Translations under genes and position numbers: made by a program
Notes under the pieces: generated by a model
The model's database searches: none
The model's input: only the letters and a program-made list of their open reading frames with translations
Told to the model about the DNA's origin: nothing
Shown here: piece after piece, positions 53,357 to 61,584 of the stretch
How positions within the stretch are numbered: position 1 is the first letter of the stretch
Layout: the number at the start of each line of letters is the position of its first letter
NCBI GenBank assembly: GCA_026126025.1
Contig: JAHCJZ010000001.1
Span: 124,001 to 188,000 of the forward strand
Direction: 5' to 3'
Origin: Bauldia sp.
Lineage (GTDB): Bacteria > Pseudomonadota > Alphaproteobacteria > Rhizobiales > Kaistiaceae
DNA length: 64,000 bases

Positions 53357-54091
53357 TCACGGCGTCAGCGTCATCCGGTTGCCGCTGATGGTGAAGCTCT
53401 GGAGCTCGTTGAGGAAATTGAGCCCGAGGAGGCTCGTCTCCAGCATGCCGGGCTGCGCCACCAGCGCCGCGACGCGGTTCATCCGGATCGAGCCGATCGC
53501 GAGGCGCTCGATTACCACCGGCGCGGCGAGCGCGACGCCATTGGCGGTCGAGACCTGCACGACATAGTCGCGCGCCCGCGGCGTGTAGCCCGCGAGCCAG
53601 GCGTCCTCGGCCGAGAGGGTCACGACGCTGGCGCCGGTGTCGATCATCATCTCGACCGGGGCGTTGTTGACCGTCGCCCGCACATTGAAGTGCCCGCCGG
53701 AGCGGGTGACGATGACCTCGTTGGTCTCGCCGTCGGTCGTCATCATCGCGGTGCCGGGGAAGAGCTCCGAGCTGACCCGGCGGAACATCCATTCCAGCTC
53801 GTCGCGATAGGTGTAGCCGACGAGCACCACGATGAAGATCGCCGCCCAGGCGATCGCCTGGCGGAGCAGCCGCCCCACCGGCGTGCGCCCGATCAGCCCG
53901 GCGAAAAGGAACGCCGAGATCGCGATGAGGCCGGCAAGCTGGGCGAAGCGGTTGTCGGCAAGCCCGAGGATGGCGTCGTCGCCGCCGCGAAAGACGAGGA
54001 GGAGCGCCGCCAGCGCGATGATGGCGACGGCGAGCCAGAGAAAGACCGGCCTGCCGCGTCGCGGCGGGGGCGTGGTCTCGTCGACCGCCAT
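53357..54091 (-). CDS. membrane-anchored retropepsin-like aspartic protease (TIGR02281 type)
   Basis: A 244-residue protein. Three membrane helices in the N-terminal half (LWLAVAIIALAALLLVF, LAGLIAISAFLFAGLIG, AIAWAAIFIVVLVGYTY) precede a clan AA aspartic protease domain with the single catalytic motif MMIDTGASVVTLS. Flap and dimer segments follow (SLLGLNFLNELQSFTIS). The catalytic domain should face the periplasm and act as a homodimer. The substrate is unknown. Confidence 0.85.
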   Translation of the reverse strand: MAVDETTPPPRRGRPVFLWLAVAIIALAALLLVFRGGDDAILGLADNRFAQLAGLIAISAFLFAGLIGRTPVGRLLRQAIAWAAIFIVVLVGYTYRDELEWMFRRVSSELFPGTAMMTTDGETNEVIVTRSGGHFNVRATVNNAPVEMMIDTGASVVTLSAEDAWLAGYTPRARDYVVQVSTANGVALAAPVVIERLAIGSIRMNRVAALVAQPGMLETSLLGLNFLNELQSFTISGNRMTLTP

Positions 54092-54147
54092 CCCTCACGG
54101 CCCCCGACGATGCGAAGACTTCGACATGAATTGAAGATGGGGCTTCT

Positions 54148-54954
54148 TCACGCGAAGGCCAAGGCGAGGAGGAGATAGGTGACCGCGGTCACCTGCTGGA
54201 CCGCGCCCAGCGTCTCGCGGGTGTAGCCGCCGAGACGGCGCCGGCACCATGCCTCGAGCGCGAAGGTTGCGGCGGCCGCGCCGGCGAGCGCCACGATCAT
54301 CGGCCAGACGCCGACCGCGATCGCGGTGAGGATCGCGGCGATGAGCGCGCCAATGGCGATGGCCGTGGTGGTGCCGCGCTCGTCGGGGACGCTGAGGCCG
54401 GCGGTCGCCGGATCCTGCGTCGCCGGCGCGAGCGCCCGCCACGGGCGGACCATCGCCCCGAACGACACCGCTTCCGCCGCGATCAGGACGAACAGCCCGT
54501 CGGTCTCGTACGGCACCGCGAGCCCGCCAAGCGCTGCGGCCGAAAGGGAGACCGCGAAGACGATGGCGAGCACGCCGCGCGCGCCGAGCGGGCCGGCGAG
54601 CCGGGCGATCCGCCCCGGCGGCGTGTCGCCGGCGCCGGCTTCCGCGGTGGCGGCGAGCCCGGCCTCGTTCACGGCGCCGGTCAGCGTCACCACGACCAGG
54701 ATGGCGAGAAGGCCCGCGACGAGCGAATTGAGGCCGATCGCGATGGCGATGAGGAGCGCGATGCCGCCGGCAATGCCGATCCCCGCGCCGATGACCGGGA
54801 AGGTCCATGCCGCCTTGGCGACCTGGCCGGGGAGCGGCGCGCTGCCCCATTGCGGCGGCATGCCCGGGATGCGGGTCAGGAAGGCGAGGCCGGTAATGAG
54901 ATCCGAAATCCCGGCGGCCCGCGGATCGGGGCCGGCCTTGTCGTCGGAGGCCAT
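54148..54954 (-). CDS. CobS-like protein with degenerate catalytic motifs
   Basis: A 268-residue polytopic membrane protein clearly derived from cobalamin synthase (adenosylcobinamide-GDP ribazoletransferase): LAFLTRIP, LTGAVNEAGL, RRRLGGYTRETLGAVQQVT. In functional family members the core reads HEDGLxDTADG and later MKDSRIGxxG and GGxTGD. Here residues 96-106 read NEAGLAATAEA, the second motif LAGPLGARG, and the third YTRET. The Mg2+-binding Asp residues are therefore gone, although the frame is intact. It is divergent from a cobT-like gene with similar losses. ATG 54954 is chosen; a TTG at 54984 is possible. Confidence 0.8.
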   Translation of the reverse strand: MASDDKAGPDPRAAGISDLITGLAFLTRIPGMPPQWGSAPLPGQVAKAAWTFPVIGAGIGIAGGIALLIAIAIGLNSLVAGLLAILVVVTLTGAVNEAGLAATAEAGAGDTPPGRIARLAGPLGARGVLAIVFAVSLSAAALGGLAVPYETDGLFVLIAAEAVSFGAMVRPWRALAPATQDPATAGLSVPDERGTTTAIAIGALIAAILTAIAVGVWPMIVALAGAAAATFALEAWCRRRLGGYTRETLGAVQQVTAVTYLLLALAFA

Positions 54955-55043
54955 GTCTGCGCCGCCACGATGCTTGTCGTTCAACTTCAGGGATTTATAG
55001 AAGGCCGGCGGGCGGCGGTACAGAGACGCCGCCGCGCCAGTTG

Positions 55044-56006
55044 ATGCCTCACTTAACGGCAGTCCCCATGCCCCCGCCGCCCGTCCGGCCGCTCGACGAC
55101 ATCCGTACGATCATCGCTGGCCTGCCCGCGGCGGACCGCGCGGCCGTCGCTGCGCTTCGCGAGCGGCGGCTCGGCAGCCCCGCCGGCGAGCTGGGCGCCT
55201 TCGAGGACATCCTCGCCTGGCTGGCGGCATGGCAGGGCAAGGATCCGCCGACCGCCAGCCGGCCGCAGATCGTGGTGTTTGCCGGCAATCACGGTGTCGC
55301 CGCCCGCCACCGGCGCGGCGGCGCCGCCCGCGAGATCGCCGCCCTCGCGGCGGGGACGACCACGCTCAACCGCCTCTGCCAGGCGAACGGCATCGGCCTG
55401 AAGGCGTTCGACCTCGCGCTGGAGACCGCGACCGCCGATTCTGCCCGGGCGCCGGCGATGAGCGAGGTCGAATGCGCCGCGACGATCGCCTTCGGCATGG
55501 AGGCGGCAGCCGGCAATGTCGATCTTCTCGCGGTGAGCGGGATCGGCGACGGCTCGGCGCTCGCCGCGGCCGCGATCGGGCGGTCGCTGTTTGGCGGCAT
55601 GGTCCCGTCATGGCTCGACCGGCGCGCGCGGGCCGGGACCGCCGAGAAGGTCGCGGACGCCGTGGGGCGCCACCTCCCTGCTGCCGACGACGTGGTCGAC
55701 CTCGCGCGCCGCCTCGGCGGCCGCGAGACGGCCGCGATCATCGGCGCGATCCTCGCCGCGCGGATCGCACGCGTGCCGGTGCTGGTCGACGGCCTCGCCG
55801 CCACAGTCGCCGCCGCCCTCCTCCAGGCGGCCGCGCCGGCGGCGATCGACCATTGCCGCTTCACGCAGCCCGCCGCCGGCCGGGTGCACCGGCGCTTGCT
55901 CGACGCCATCGGCGCACGCCCCGTCCTCGACACCGCCCCCGCCGGCCCCGGCATCGGCTCGGTGCTGGCGATCGCGGCCATCAAGGCAATGGTGGCGGCG
56001 GCCTGA
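55044..56006 (+). CDS. CobT-like protein lacking the family's catalytic glutamates
   Basis: A 320-residue relative of nicotinate-nucleotide:dimethylbenzimidazole phosphoribosyltransferase. VVFAGNHGVAAR, CAATIAFGMEAAAG, RRLGGRETAAIIGAILAAR and AAIDHCRF fit the family well. The substrate loop GEMGIGNTT is replaced by AVSGIGDGS, the KPPGxLG loop by SPAGELG, and the GEGTGA loop carrying the catalytic Glu (Glu317 of Salmonella CobT) by GPGIGS. The reading frame is full length. No cobalamin riboswitch is seen upstream. The start (ATG 55044 or 55068) is uncertain. Confidence 0.8.
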   Translation: MPHLTAVPMPPPPVRPLDDIRTIIAGLPAADRAAVAALRERRLGSPAGELGAFEDILAWLAAWQGKDPPTASRPQIVVFAGNHGVAARHRRGGAAREIAALAAGTTTLNRLCQANGIGLKAFDLALETATADSARAPAMSEVECAATIAFGMEAAAGNVDLLAVSGIGDGSALAAAAIGRSLFGGMVPSWLDRRARAGTAEKVADAVGRHLPAADDVVDLARRLGGRETAAIIGAILAARIARVPVLVDGLAATVAAALLQAAAPAAIDHCRFTQPAAGRVHRRLLDAIGARPVLDTAPAGPGIGSVLAIAAIKAMVAAA

Positions 56007-56070
56007 CACCCTTGGGGGGGAGGGTCGCAAGCGCCGCGGTTCGCATTCCAACGCTGCCTGACAACACGCC

Positions 56071-56184
56071 CCTCCCCCTTCAGGGGGAGGCAGGTGGGGG
56101 TCAACGGCGGTGCAGCAACCTCAGATTCGATGGCTGTCGCACGGCCGCGGGAACCCCACCCATCCTCCCCTTTTCAAGGGGAGG
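56071..56184. repeat. CCTCCCC...GGGGAGG palindromic repeats
   Basis: CCTCCCCCTTCAGGGGGAGG (56071-56090) and CCTCCCCTT-TTC-AAGGGGAGG (56164-56184) flank about 75 bp, and shorter G-tracts occur on both sides (56007-56230). They are related to the cluster at 31596-31718. The segment lies between the convergent cobT-like and HerA-like genes and holds no ORF of note. Confidence 0.75.
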
Positions 56185-56231
56185 GGTCGCAAGCGGCTCG
56201 GGGAGCGTTCAAGCGCGCCCCACAGCCTGAC

Positions 56232-58073
56232 CTAGGCGTCGTCGCTGCGGCCGAAGGCGGCGCGGTTGAAGCCGAGCGGCCGGCCGGTGCCTTCCACGCT
56301 GCGCGGAGTGGGGGCGCTGCGGTCCGGCGTTGCGGTCTCGCGGGGAGGCGCGGACGGGGCGAGCGCCCGCTCTGCCTGGTCCTGGAGCAGGCCCGGCAGC
56401 CCGTCGATCGGCGGCGGTACGCCGCGGCTCATGCTGGCGTTCCGCCAGCGCTCCACGACCGCCGCGACCATCGGGCGCGTGACCGAGCTCGCCTCGCCGA
56501 CGCCTTCGCCGGCGGTGGTGCTCTGAGGCAGGAGGTGCTTCGGCAGGCGATGGAAGCGAAGCCGCGTCGGCAGCGACACGCCCTCGCCGAACGCGAACAC
56601 CTCGCCGGTGCCGAGCGACGGCACGAAGGCGAGGAGGCTTGCCGCGGCGTCCGAGACTGCCGAGCGCACGATGTCCTGGTCGCGGTCGTTGGCCATGCGC
56701 ATCGTGAAGAGCGTGCTGCACTGGGAGAGGATCGTCGCGTCGAGCTCGGCCGGGCGCTGGGTGATAAGGCCGAGATGGACCGCGTATTTGCGGCCCTCCT
56801 TGGCGATGCGGGACAGCGCCTTCTTGGTCGGCCCGAAGCCGATCGACTTGTCCGCCGGCGCGTAGCGGTGGGATTCCTCGCAGACCACCAGCAGCGGCAC
56901 CGCGCCGCCGCTCCACAGCCCGAACTCGAACGCCATCCGGCACAGCACGGACACCAGCGAGTCCACGACCTCGGCCGGGAAGCCGGCGAGCTGCAGCACG
57001 CTGACATTGGTGCCGTCCTCGGTGAGCTGGAAGACGCGGGTCAGCACGTCGACCATGGTGTCGCCGCCGACATTGGCGCTCTGGAACATGAAGCCGTAGC
57101 GGGGATCGTTCGACAGCGTCTCGATGCGGCTGATCAGGCGGTTGTATTTCGGGAACGCAGAGCGGTTCTCCAGCTTCCCCATCCGGTCGTCGATGACGTC
57201 GATGAGGTCGGAAAGCCGGTAGGGCACGGGCGTGTCGACCGTGTAGCCGCCGCGCTCTCCGGCGGCGGCCTTGCGCAGGCTCACCTTCTGGCCGTCGCGC
57301 TCGCTGGCGAAGCGGTTCTTGGCCTCGGGGATCGCCTCGCTGAGGATGCCGACCTCCTCATCCACGCCCGGGCGGGCGCGGAAGATCGCATCGACGATCT
57401 CCTCGAAATTGAAGAGCCAGAATGGGAGGCGGAGCGTCGTCGGGCTCAGCACCTGCGCCGCCGGTCCGAAGCATTGGCCGTATTCATTGTGCGGATCGAC
57501 CAGGAACACCCGCTGCTGCGGCCGGGCGCGAAGGATCTCGCGCAGGATCACCGCAACGCCGCTCGACTTGCCGACGCCGGTGGTGCCGAGAATGGCGAAA
57601 TGCTTGTTCACCATCTCGTCGACGTCGATATAGGCCGGGATGGCGCCGTCCTGCGACAGCCTGCCGATCTCGATCGTGTGCTGGCCGCTGAGGTCGTAGA
57701 TGAGGCGGAGCTGGTCCGTCGTCATCAGCGCGACCGCGTCACCGATCACCGGATAGCCGCTGATGCCGCGCTGGAAGAAATGCTTCCCGGTATCGGCAAG
57801 GGCGATCTCGCCGAGAAGGTCGATGTCGGCGCCCGCATGGCCCCGGCTGCCGTCGGAGACGGCCGTGATCGCGCCGACGACGATCGACGAGGAGGTGGCG
57901 ATCGCGACGAGCTTGCCGACCGTCAGCGGCGCCTCGCCCGCGACCGTCGCGCGGTCGTCCGCAAGGCTCATGACCGCGCTCGATCCGCTGACCGACACGA
58001 TCCTGCCGCGGGGCGCCGGATCGGCGGCGGCAAACTGGCTGGGAGCAGGTGAATCCACCGGGCGCACCTTCAT
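56232..58073 (-). CDS. HerA-like ATPase with HAS-barrel domain
   Basis: About 613 residues. An N-terminal HAS-barrel-like beta domain (GRIVSVSGSSAVMSLADDRA, GDAVALMTTDQLRLIYD) precedes a FtsK/HerA-type ATPase: Walker A AILGTTGVGKSSGVAV, Walker B PLLVVCEESHRYAP, and sensor ITQRPAELDATILSQC. The tail (last 80 residues) is Pro/Ser/Arg-rich and disordered-looking. Bacterial HerA-like proteins take part in DNA translocation, repair or defence; without a NurA-type nuclease nearby the role is open. Two TTAACC motifs lie upstream. Confidence 0.85.
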   Translation of the reverse strand: MKVRPVDSPAPSQFAAADPAPRGRIVSVSGSSAVMSLADDRATVAGEAPLTVGKLVAIATSSSIVVGAITAVSDGSRGHAGADIDLLGEIALADTGKHFFQRGISGYPVIGDAVALMTTDQLRLIYDLSGQHTIEIGRLSQDGAIPAYIDVDEMVNKHFAILGTTGVGKSSGVAVILREILRARPQQRVFLVDPHNEYGQCFGPAAQVLSPTTLRLPFWLFNFEEIVDAIFRARPGVDEEVGILSEAIPEAKNRFASERDGQKVSLRKAAAGERGGYTVDTPVPYRLSDLIDVIDDRMGKLENRSAFPKYNRLISRIETLSNDPRYGFMFQSANVGGDTMVDVLTRVFQLTEDGTNVSVLQLAGFPAEVVDSLVSVLCRMAFEFGLWSGGAVPLLVVCEESHRYAPADKSIGFGPTKKALSRIAKEGRKYAVHLGLITQRPAELDATILSQCSTLFTMRMANDRDQDIVRSAVSDAAASLLAFVPSLGTGEVFAFGEGVSLPTRLRFHRLPKHLLPQSTTAGEGVGEASSVTRPMVAAVVERWRNASMSRGVPPPIDGLPGLLQDQAERALAPSAPPRETATPDRSAPTPRSVEGTGRPLGFNRAAFGRSDDA

Positions 58074-58135
58074 TCGCACGGCCGCCGGACGCGGCCTGAA
58101 CCGGCGCGAACTCTAGGAAAACAATGCCAAGGCCG

Positions 58136-58173
58136 GGTTAAGCGCGGCGGGGTGATTTCGCCGGCGCGGTTAA
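58136..58173 (-). promoter_or_regulatory. paired TTAACC sites upstream of the HerA-like gene
   Basis: On the minus strand two TTAACC hexamers (58173-58168 and 58141-58136) are 32 bp apart, about three helical turns. TTAACC is a CtrA half-site. They sit in the 113-bp gap between the mrp stop and the HerA-like start. Confidence 0.35.
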
Positions 58174-58192
58174 GGAAGTCGGAACGCGCCGC

Positions 58193-59326
58193 CTACTCCA
58201 GCACGATGCGCGGCGGCGGCCGCCCGCCGGCTTCGCGCTCATGCCGGACCGCTTCCCAGGTGGCGTCGGCGATCACGCGATAGATCGCGGCGTGCGGTCC
58301 CTCCGGGTCCGCCGCGACGACGGGCGTTCCGGCGTCGGAGGTTTCGCGGATCGCGAGGTGAAGCGGCACCTCGCCGAGGAACGGCACGCCCAGTCGCTCG
58401 GCCTCGTGCCGCGCGCCGCCATGGGCGAACAGCTCCGTCCGCTCGCCGCAATGCGGGCAGACGAAGAAGCTCATATTCTCCACGATGCCGAGCACCGGCA
58501 CGTCGACGCGGCGGAACATCGCCAGCCCCTTGCGCGCATCGATCAGCGCCAGATCCTGCGGCGTCGACACGATCACCGCGCCGGCGAGCGGCACCTGCTG
58601 CGCCATCGTCAGTTGCGCGTCGCCGGTGCCGGGCGGCATGTCGACGACCAGCACGTCGAGCTCGCCCCACACCACCTCGCGGAGCATCTGGGTGAGAGCG
58701 GAGATCACCATCGGCCCGCGCCAGATCATCGGCGTCTCCTCGTCGACGAGGAAGCCCATCGACATGACCTTGAGGCCGTAGCGCTCCATCGGCCGCATCA
58801 GCTTGCCCTCGACCTGCTCCGGCCGGCCGGAAAGCCCGAGCAGGCGTGGGAGCGACGGGCCGTAGATGTCGGCGTCGAGGATGCCGGTGCGAAGGCCGCT
58901 CGCCGCAAGGCCGAGCGCGAGATTGACGGCGGTGGTTGATTTGCCGACGCCGCCCTTGCCGCTGGCGACCGCGATGATCGCGCCGATGCCGGGCACGCCG
59001 GCCTTCGGCGGTGCCGGGGCGCGGCGGGGCGGGGCGCCCGGCGTGACCGCGCGCCGCGGTGGCGCAGGGGAAGGCGGGCGCTCGGCCGTCAGCACCGCGC
59101 TGACGCCGGTGACGCCGCGGACCGCGCGCACCGCGTCTTCCGCCGCCTGCCGCACCGTCTCCATCTCGCCCGCCCGCGCCGGGTCGATCATCAGCGCGAA
59201 GCTGACCTGGCCGCCGACGGCGATGATGTCCGAGACCATGCCGAGCGTGACGACGTCGGCGCCTCGCGCGGGGTCGATGACGGACCGAAGCGCGGTCTCG
59301 ATCGCGTCTCTGCTGGGTTCTGCCAC
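58193..59326 (-). CDS. mrp: Mrp/ApbC family iron-sulfur cluster carrier ATPase
   Basis: A 377-residue protein. An N-terminal MIP18-like domain (ETALRSVIDPARGADVVTLGMVSD) is joined by a Pro/Ala linker to the ParA-like ATPase with the deviant Walker A ASGKGGVGKSTTAVN. DADIYGPSLPRLL, VDMPPGTGDAQLT and the cluster-binding CPHC in FFVCPHCGERTELF are intact. It carries Fe-S clusters to apoproteins in the cytosol. Confidence 0.95.
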   Translation of the reverse strand: MAEPSRDAIETALRSVIDPARGADVVTLGMVSDIIAVGGQVSFALMIDPARAGEMETVRQAAEDAVRAVRGVTGVSAVLTAERPPSPAPPRRAVTPGAPPRRAPAPPKAGVPGIGAIIAVASGKGGVGKSTTAVNLALGLAASGLRTGILDADIYGPSLPRLLGLSGRPEQVEGKLMRPMERYGLKVMSMGFLVDEETPMIWRGPMVISALTQMLREVVWGELDVLVVDMPPGTGDAQLTMAQQVPLAGAVIVSTPQDLALIDARKGLAMFRRVDVPVLGIVENMSFFVCPHCGERTELFAHGGARHEAERLGVPFLGEVPLHLAIRETSDAGTPVVAADPEGPHAAIYRVIADATWEAVRHEREAGGRPPPRIVLE

Positions 59327-59423
59327 GGGCGCGGCATAGGCCCGGGCAATGGGCCGGTCAACGCCCGCCGCCTTGTCTCGCTCCGGCGCCGCCGATAGTC
59401 ATCGCGGACGCTGGAGGGTTACG

Positions 59424-60296
59424 ATGGCAGAAGTCGCATTCATCGGTCTGGGCGTGATGGGCTACCCGATGGCGGGGCATCTCGCCCGCGCCGGACACGC
59501 CGTCCGCGTCTTCAACCGCTCGCCCGCCAAGGCCGAGCGCTGGGCCACCGAGCATCAGGGCACGATCGCGACGACACCGGCGGAGGCCGCTACGGGGGCG
59601 GCGTTCGTCTTCACCTGCGTCGGCAATGACGACGACGTCGCGGCGGTGACGACCGGCCCCGACGGGGCGCTCGCGGCGATGGCACCCGGCTCCGTGCTGG
59701 TCGACCACACCACCGCTTCGGCCGACCTTGCGCGGCGGCTCCATGCGCTGGCCGATGCGCGCGGCGTGGGCTTTCTCGACGCGCCGGTCTCGGGCGGCGA
59801 GGCGGGCGCGCAGACCGGGCGGCTGTCGGTCATGGTCGGCGGCGACGAGCGGGATTTCGCGCGGACCGAGCCGGTGCTCGCCGCCTACGCCCGGTCGATC
59901 GCGCTGATCGGTCCGCCGGGCTCCGGCCAGCTCACCAAGATGGTCAACCAGCTCTGCATCGCTGGCGTGGTGCAGGGGCTCGCCGAGGGTTTGGCCTTCG
60001 CCAAACGGTCCGGGCTCGACGCCGAGCGGGTGGTTGAAGCGATCTCCAAGGGCGCCGCGCAATCCTGGCAGATGGAGAACCGCTGGCAGACCATGGTCGA
60101 AGGCCGGTTCGACTTCGGTTTCGCCGTCGACTGGATGCGCAAGGACCTCGCCATGTGCTTCGCCGAGGCAAGGCGCAACGGCGCCGACCTCCCGCTGGCC
60201 GAAATGGTCGACCGCTTCTACGCCGAGATCCAGGAGAAGGGCGGCGGCCGCTGGGACACGTCGAGCCTCATCAGCCGCCTCGTCGGCGATGGCTGA
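59424..60296 (+). CDS. NAD(P)-dependent beta-hydroxyacid dehydrogenase
   Basis: A 290-residue 3-hydroxyisobutyrate dehydrogenase-family enzyme. The Rossmann motif VAFIGLGVMGYPMAGHL begins at residue 4, the substrate-binding DAPVSGGEAGAQTG near 127, and the catalytic Lys in GQLTKMVNQ near 176. Substrate cannot be set by sequence; tartronate semialdehyde, 3-hydroxyisobutyrate and gamma-hydroxybutyrate relatives are all possible. ATG 59424 follows GGAGGG. It overlaps the AlkD-like gene by 8 bp. Confidence 0.88.
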   Translation: MAEVAFIGLGVMGYPMAGHLARAGHAVRVFNRSPAKAERWATEHQGTIATTPAEAATGAAFVFTCVGNDDDVAAVTTGPDGALAAMAPGSVLVDHTTASADLARRLHALADARGVGFLDAPVSGGEAGAQTGRLSVMVGGDERDFARTEPVLAAYARSIALIGPPGSGQLTKMVNQLCIAGVVQGLAEGLAFAKRSGLDAERVVEAISKGAAQSWQMENRWQTMVEGRFDFGFAVDWMRKDLAMCFAEARRNGADLPLAEMVDRFYAEIQEKGGGRWDTSSLISRLVGDG

Positions 60297-60990
60297 CGAG
60301 ACCGCCGCGCGGGTCCGCGAGGTCCTCGCCGAGCTGAAGGCGATGGGGTCGGAGAAGAACCGCGCGGGCATGGCGCGCTACGGCATCAACGTCGACCGCG
60401 CCTATGGCGTCTCGATGACCGCGATGAAGCCGCTGATGCGGCGGTTCAGGGGCGACCACGCGCTCGCGCTGGCGCTCTGGGCGACCGGGATGCACGAGGC
60501 GCGAATCCTCGCCGCGCAGATCGCCGATCCGAGGCAATTCACGCCGGCGCTGATGGAGGAATGGGTCGCCGCCTTCGATTCATGGGACATTTGCGACCAG
60601 GTCTGCATGAAGGTATTCGCCCGCACGCCCTACGTCCGCGAGAAGGTCCAAGCCTGGGCCGCCGACGAGCGCGAATTCGTCCGCCGCGCCGCCTTCGCGC
60701 TGATCGCCGGCTACGCGGTAGCTGCGAAGAAGGCGCCGGACGCGGCCTTCCTCGCCTTCCTCCCGATCATCGAGCAGCAGGCGACCGACCCGCGCAACTT
60801 CGTGAAGAAGGCCGTGAACTGGGCGCTGCGTCAGATCGGCAAGCGTTCGATCGCCCTCCACAAACCCGCGCTTGCACTCGCCGAAAAGCTCGCCGCGTCG
60901 CCCGACCGCACCGCGCGCTGGATCGGCCGCGATGCGGTGAAGGAGCTCACCGACCCGAAGCAGCTCCAGCGCCTGTCGCGCTGGAGCTAG
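60289..60990 (+). CDS. DNA alkylation repair protein (AlkD-like)
   Basis: A 233-residue all-helical HEAT-like repeat protein. The conserved core FDSWDICDQVC has the Trp and the Asp four residues on that line the AlkD active site, and PRNFVKKAVNWALRQIGKRS is the other strongly conserved stretch. AlkD glycosylases excise N3- and N7-alkylated purines without base flipping. Its stop abuts the Lrp regulator stop. Confidence 0.88.
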   Translation: MADETAARVREVLAELKAMGSEKNRAGMARYGINVDRAYGVSMTAMKPLMRRFRGDHALALALWATGMHEARILAAQIADPRQFTPALMEEWVAAFDSWDICDQVCMKVFARTPYVREKVQAWAADEREFVRRAAFALIAGYAVAAKKAPDAAFLAFLPIIEQQATDPRNFVKKAVNWALRQIGKRSIALHKPALALAEKLAASPDRTARWIGRDAVKELTDPKQLQRLSRWS

Positions 60991-61482
60991 TCACGCGGTC
61001 TTCGCCTTCTCGCGCTCCAGCTGGACGTAGGAGAGCGGCAGCTGCGTGGTGTATTTGATCTGCTCCATCGCGAAGGTCGTCGACACGTCGGCGATCGCGA
61101 TCTTCGAGATCAGCTTCTGGTAGAACGCGTCATAGGCCTCGATGTCGGGCACCACGACGCGCAGCAGATAGTCGACCTGGCCGGCCATGCGGTAGAACTC
61201 GACCACCTCCGGGAACTCGCGGATCACCTCCGCGAACCGCTTCAGCCACTCCTCATTGTGCTGGTTCGTCGTGATCGCCACGAAGGCGGTGACCTTGACG
61301 TTGACCTTCCGCGGATCGAGGAGGGCCACCCGCCCGGTGATGACGCCTTCCTCCTCCAGCTTCTGGACGCGGCGCCAGCAGGGCGTCGTCGACAGCCCTA
61401 CGCGGCGGCCGATCTCGGCGACGGGGATGGTTGCGTCCTCCTGCAGGATTTGCAGGATCTTGCGGTCAAGGCGGTCGACCAT
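60991..61482 (-). CDS. Lrp/AsnC family transcriptional regulator
   Basis: A 163-residue regulator. The N-terminal helix-turn-helix (LDRKILQILQEDATIPVAEIGRRVGLSTTPCWRRVQKLEEEG) and the C-terminal RAM ligand domain (VTAFVAITTNQHNEEWLKRF, VVEFYRMAGQVDYLLRVVV) are complete. The ligand is probably an amino acid. It is divergent from the rhodanese gene across about 100 bp containing an AT-rich stretch (AGATTAGATTATCATT near 61547), a possible autoregulatory site. Confidence 0.92.
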   Translation of the reverse strand: MVDRLDRKILQILQEDATIPVAEIGRRVGLSTTPCWRRVQKLEEEGVITGRVALLDPRKVNVKVTAFVAITTNQHNEEWLKRFAEVIREFPEVVEFYRMAGQVDYLLRVVVPDIEAYDAFYQKLISKIAIADVSTTFAMEQIKYTTQLPLSYVQLEREKAKTA

Positions 61483-61584
61483 GGTGAGGCCCGGGTGTTG
61501 GCAGGTTGGAGAACGCGTTTTCGCGTAACGCCTGATTTGGCGCCGAGATTAGATTATCATTCCAATCGTGCGCGATCCAGAGGG

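Noticed and set aside
54955-55043. Possible cobalamin riboswitch between the cobS-like and cobT-like genes
   Set aside because: The gap is under 100 bp, and I see no B12-box-like sequence; both leaders are too short for that riboswitch.
59405-59424. GTAACC on the minus strand before the dehydrogenase gene as a second ECF promoter
   Set aside because: No CGAA-type -10 lies 16 bp downstream, and the orientation points away from any nearby minus-strand start.
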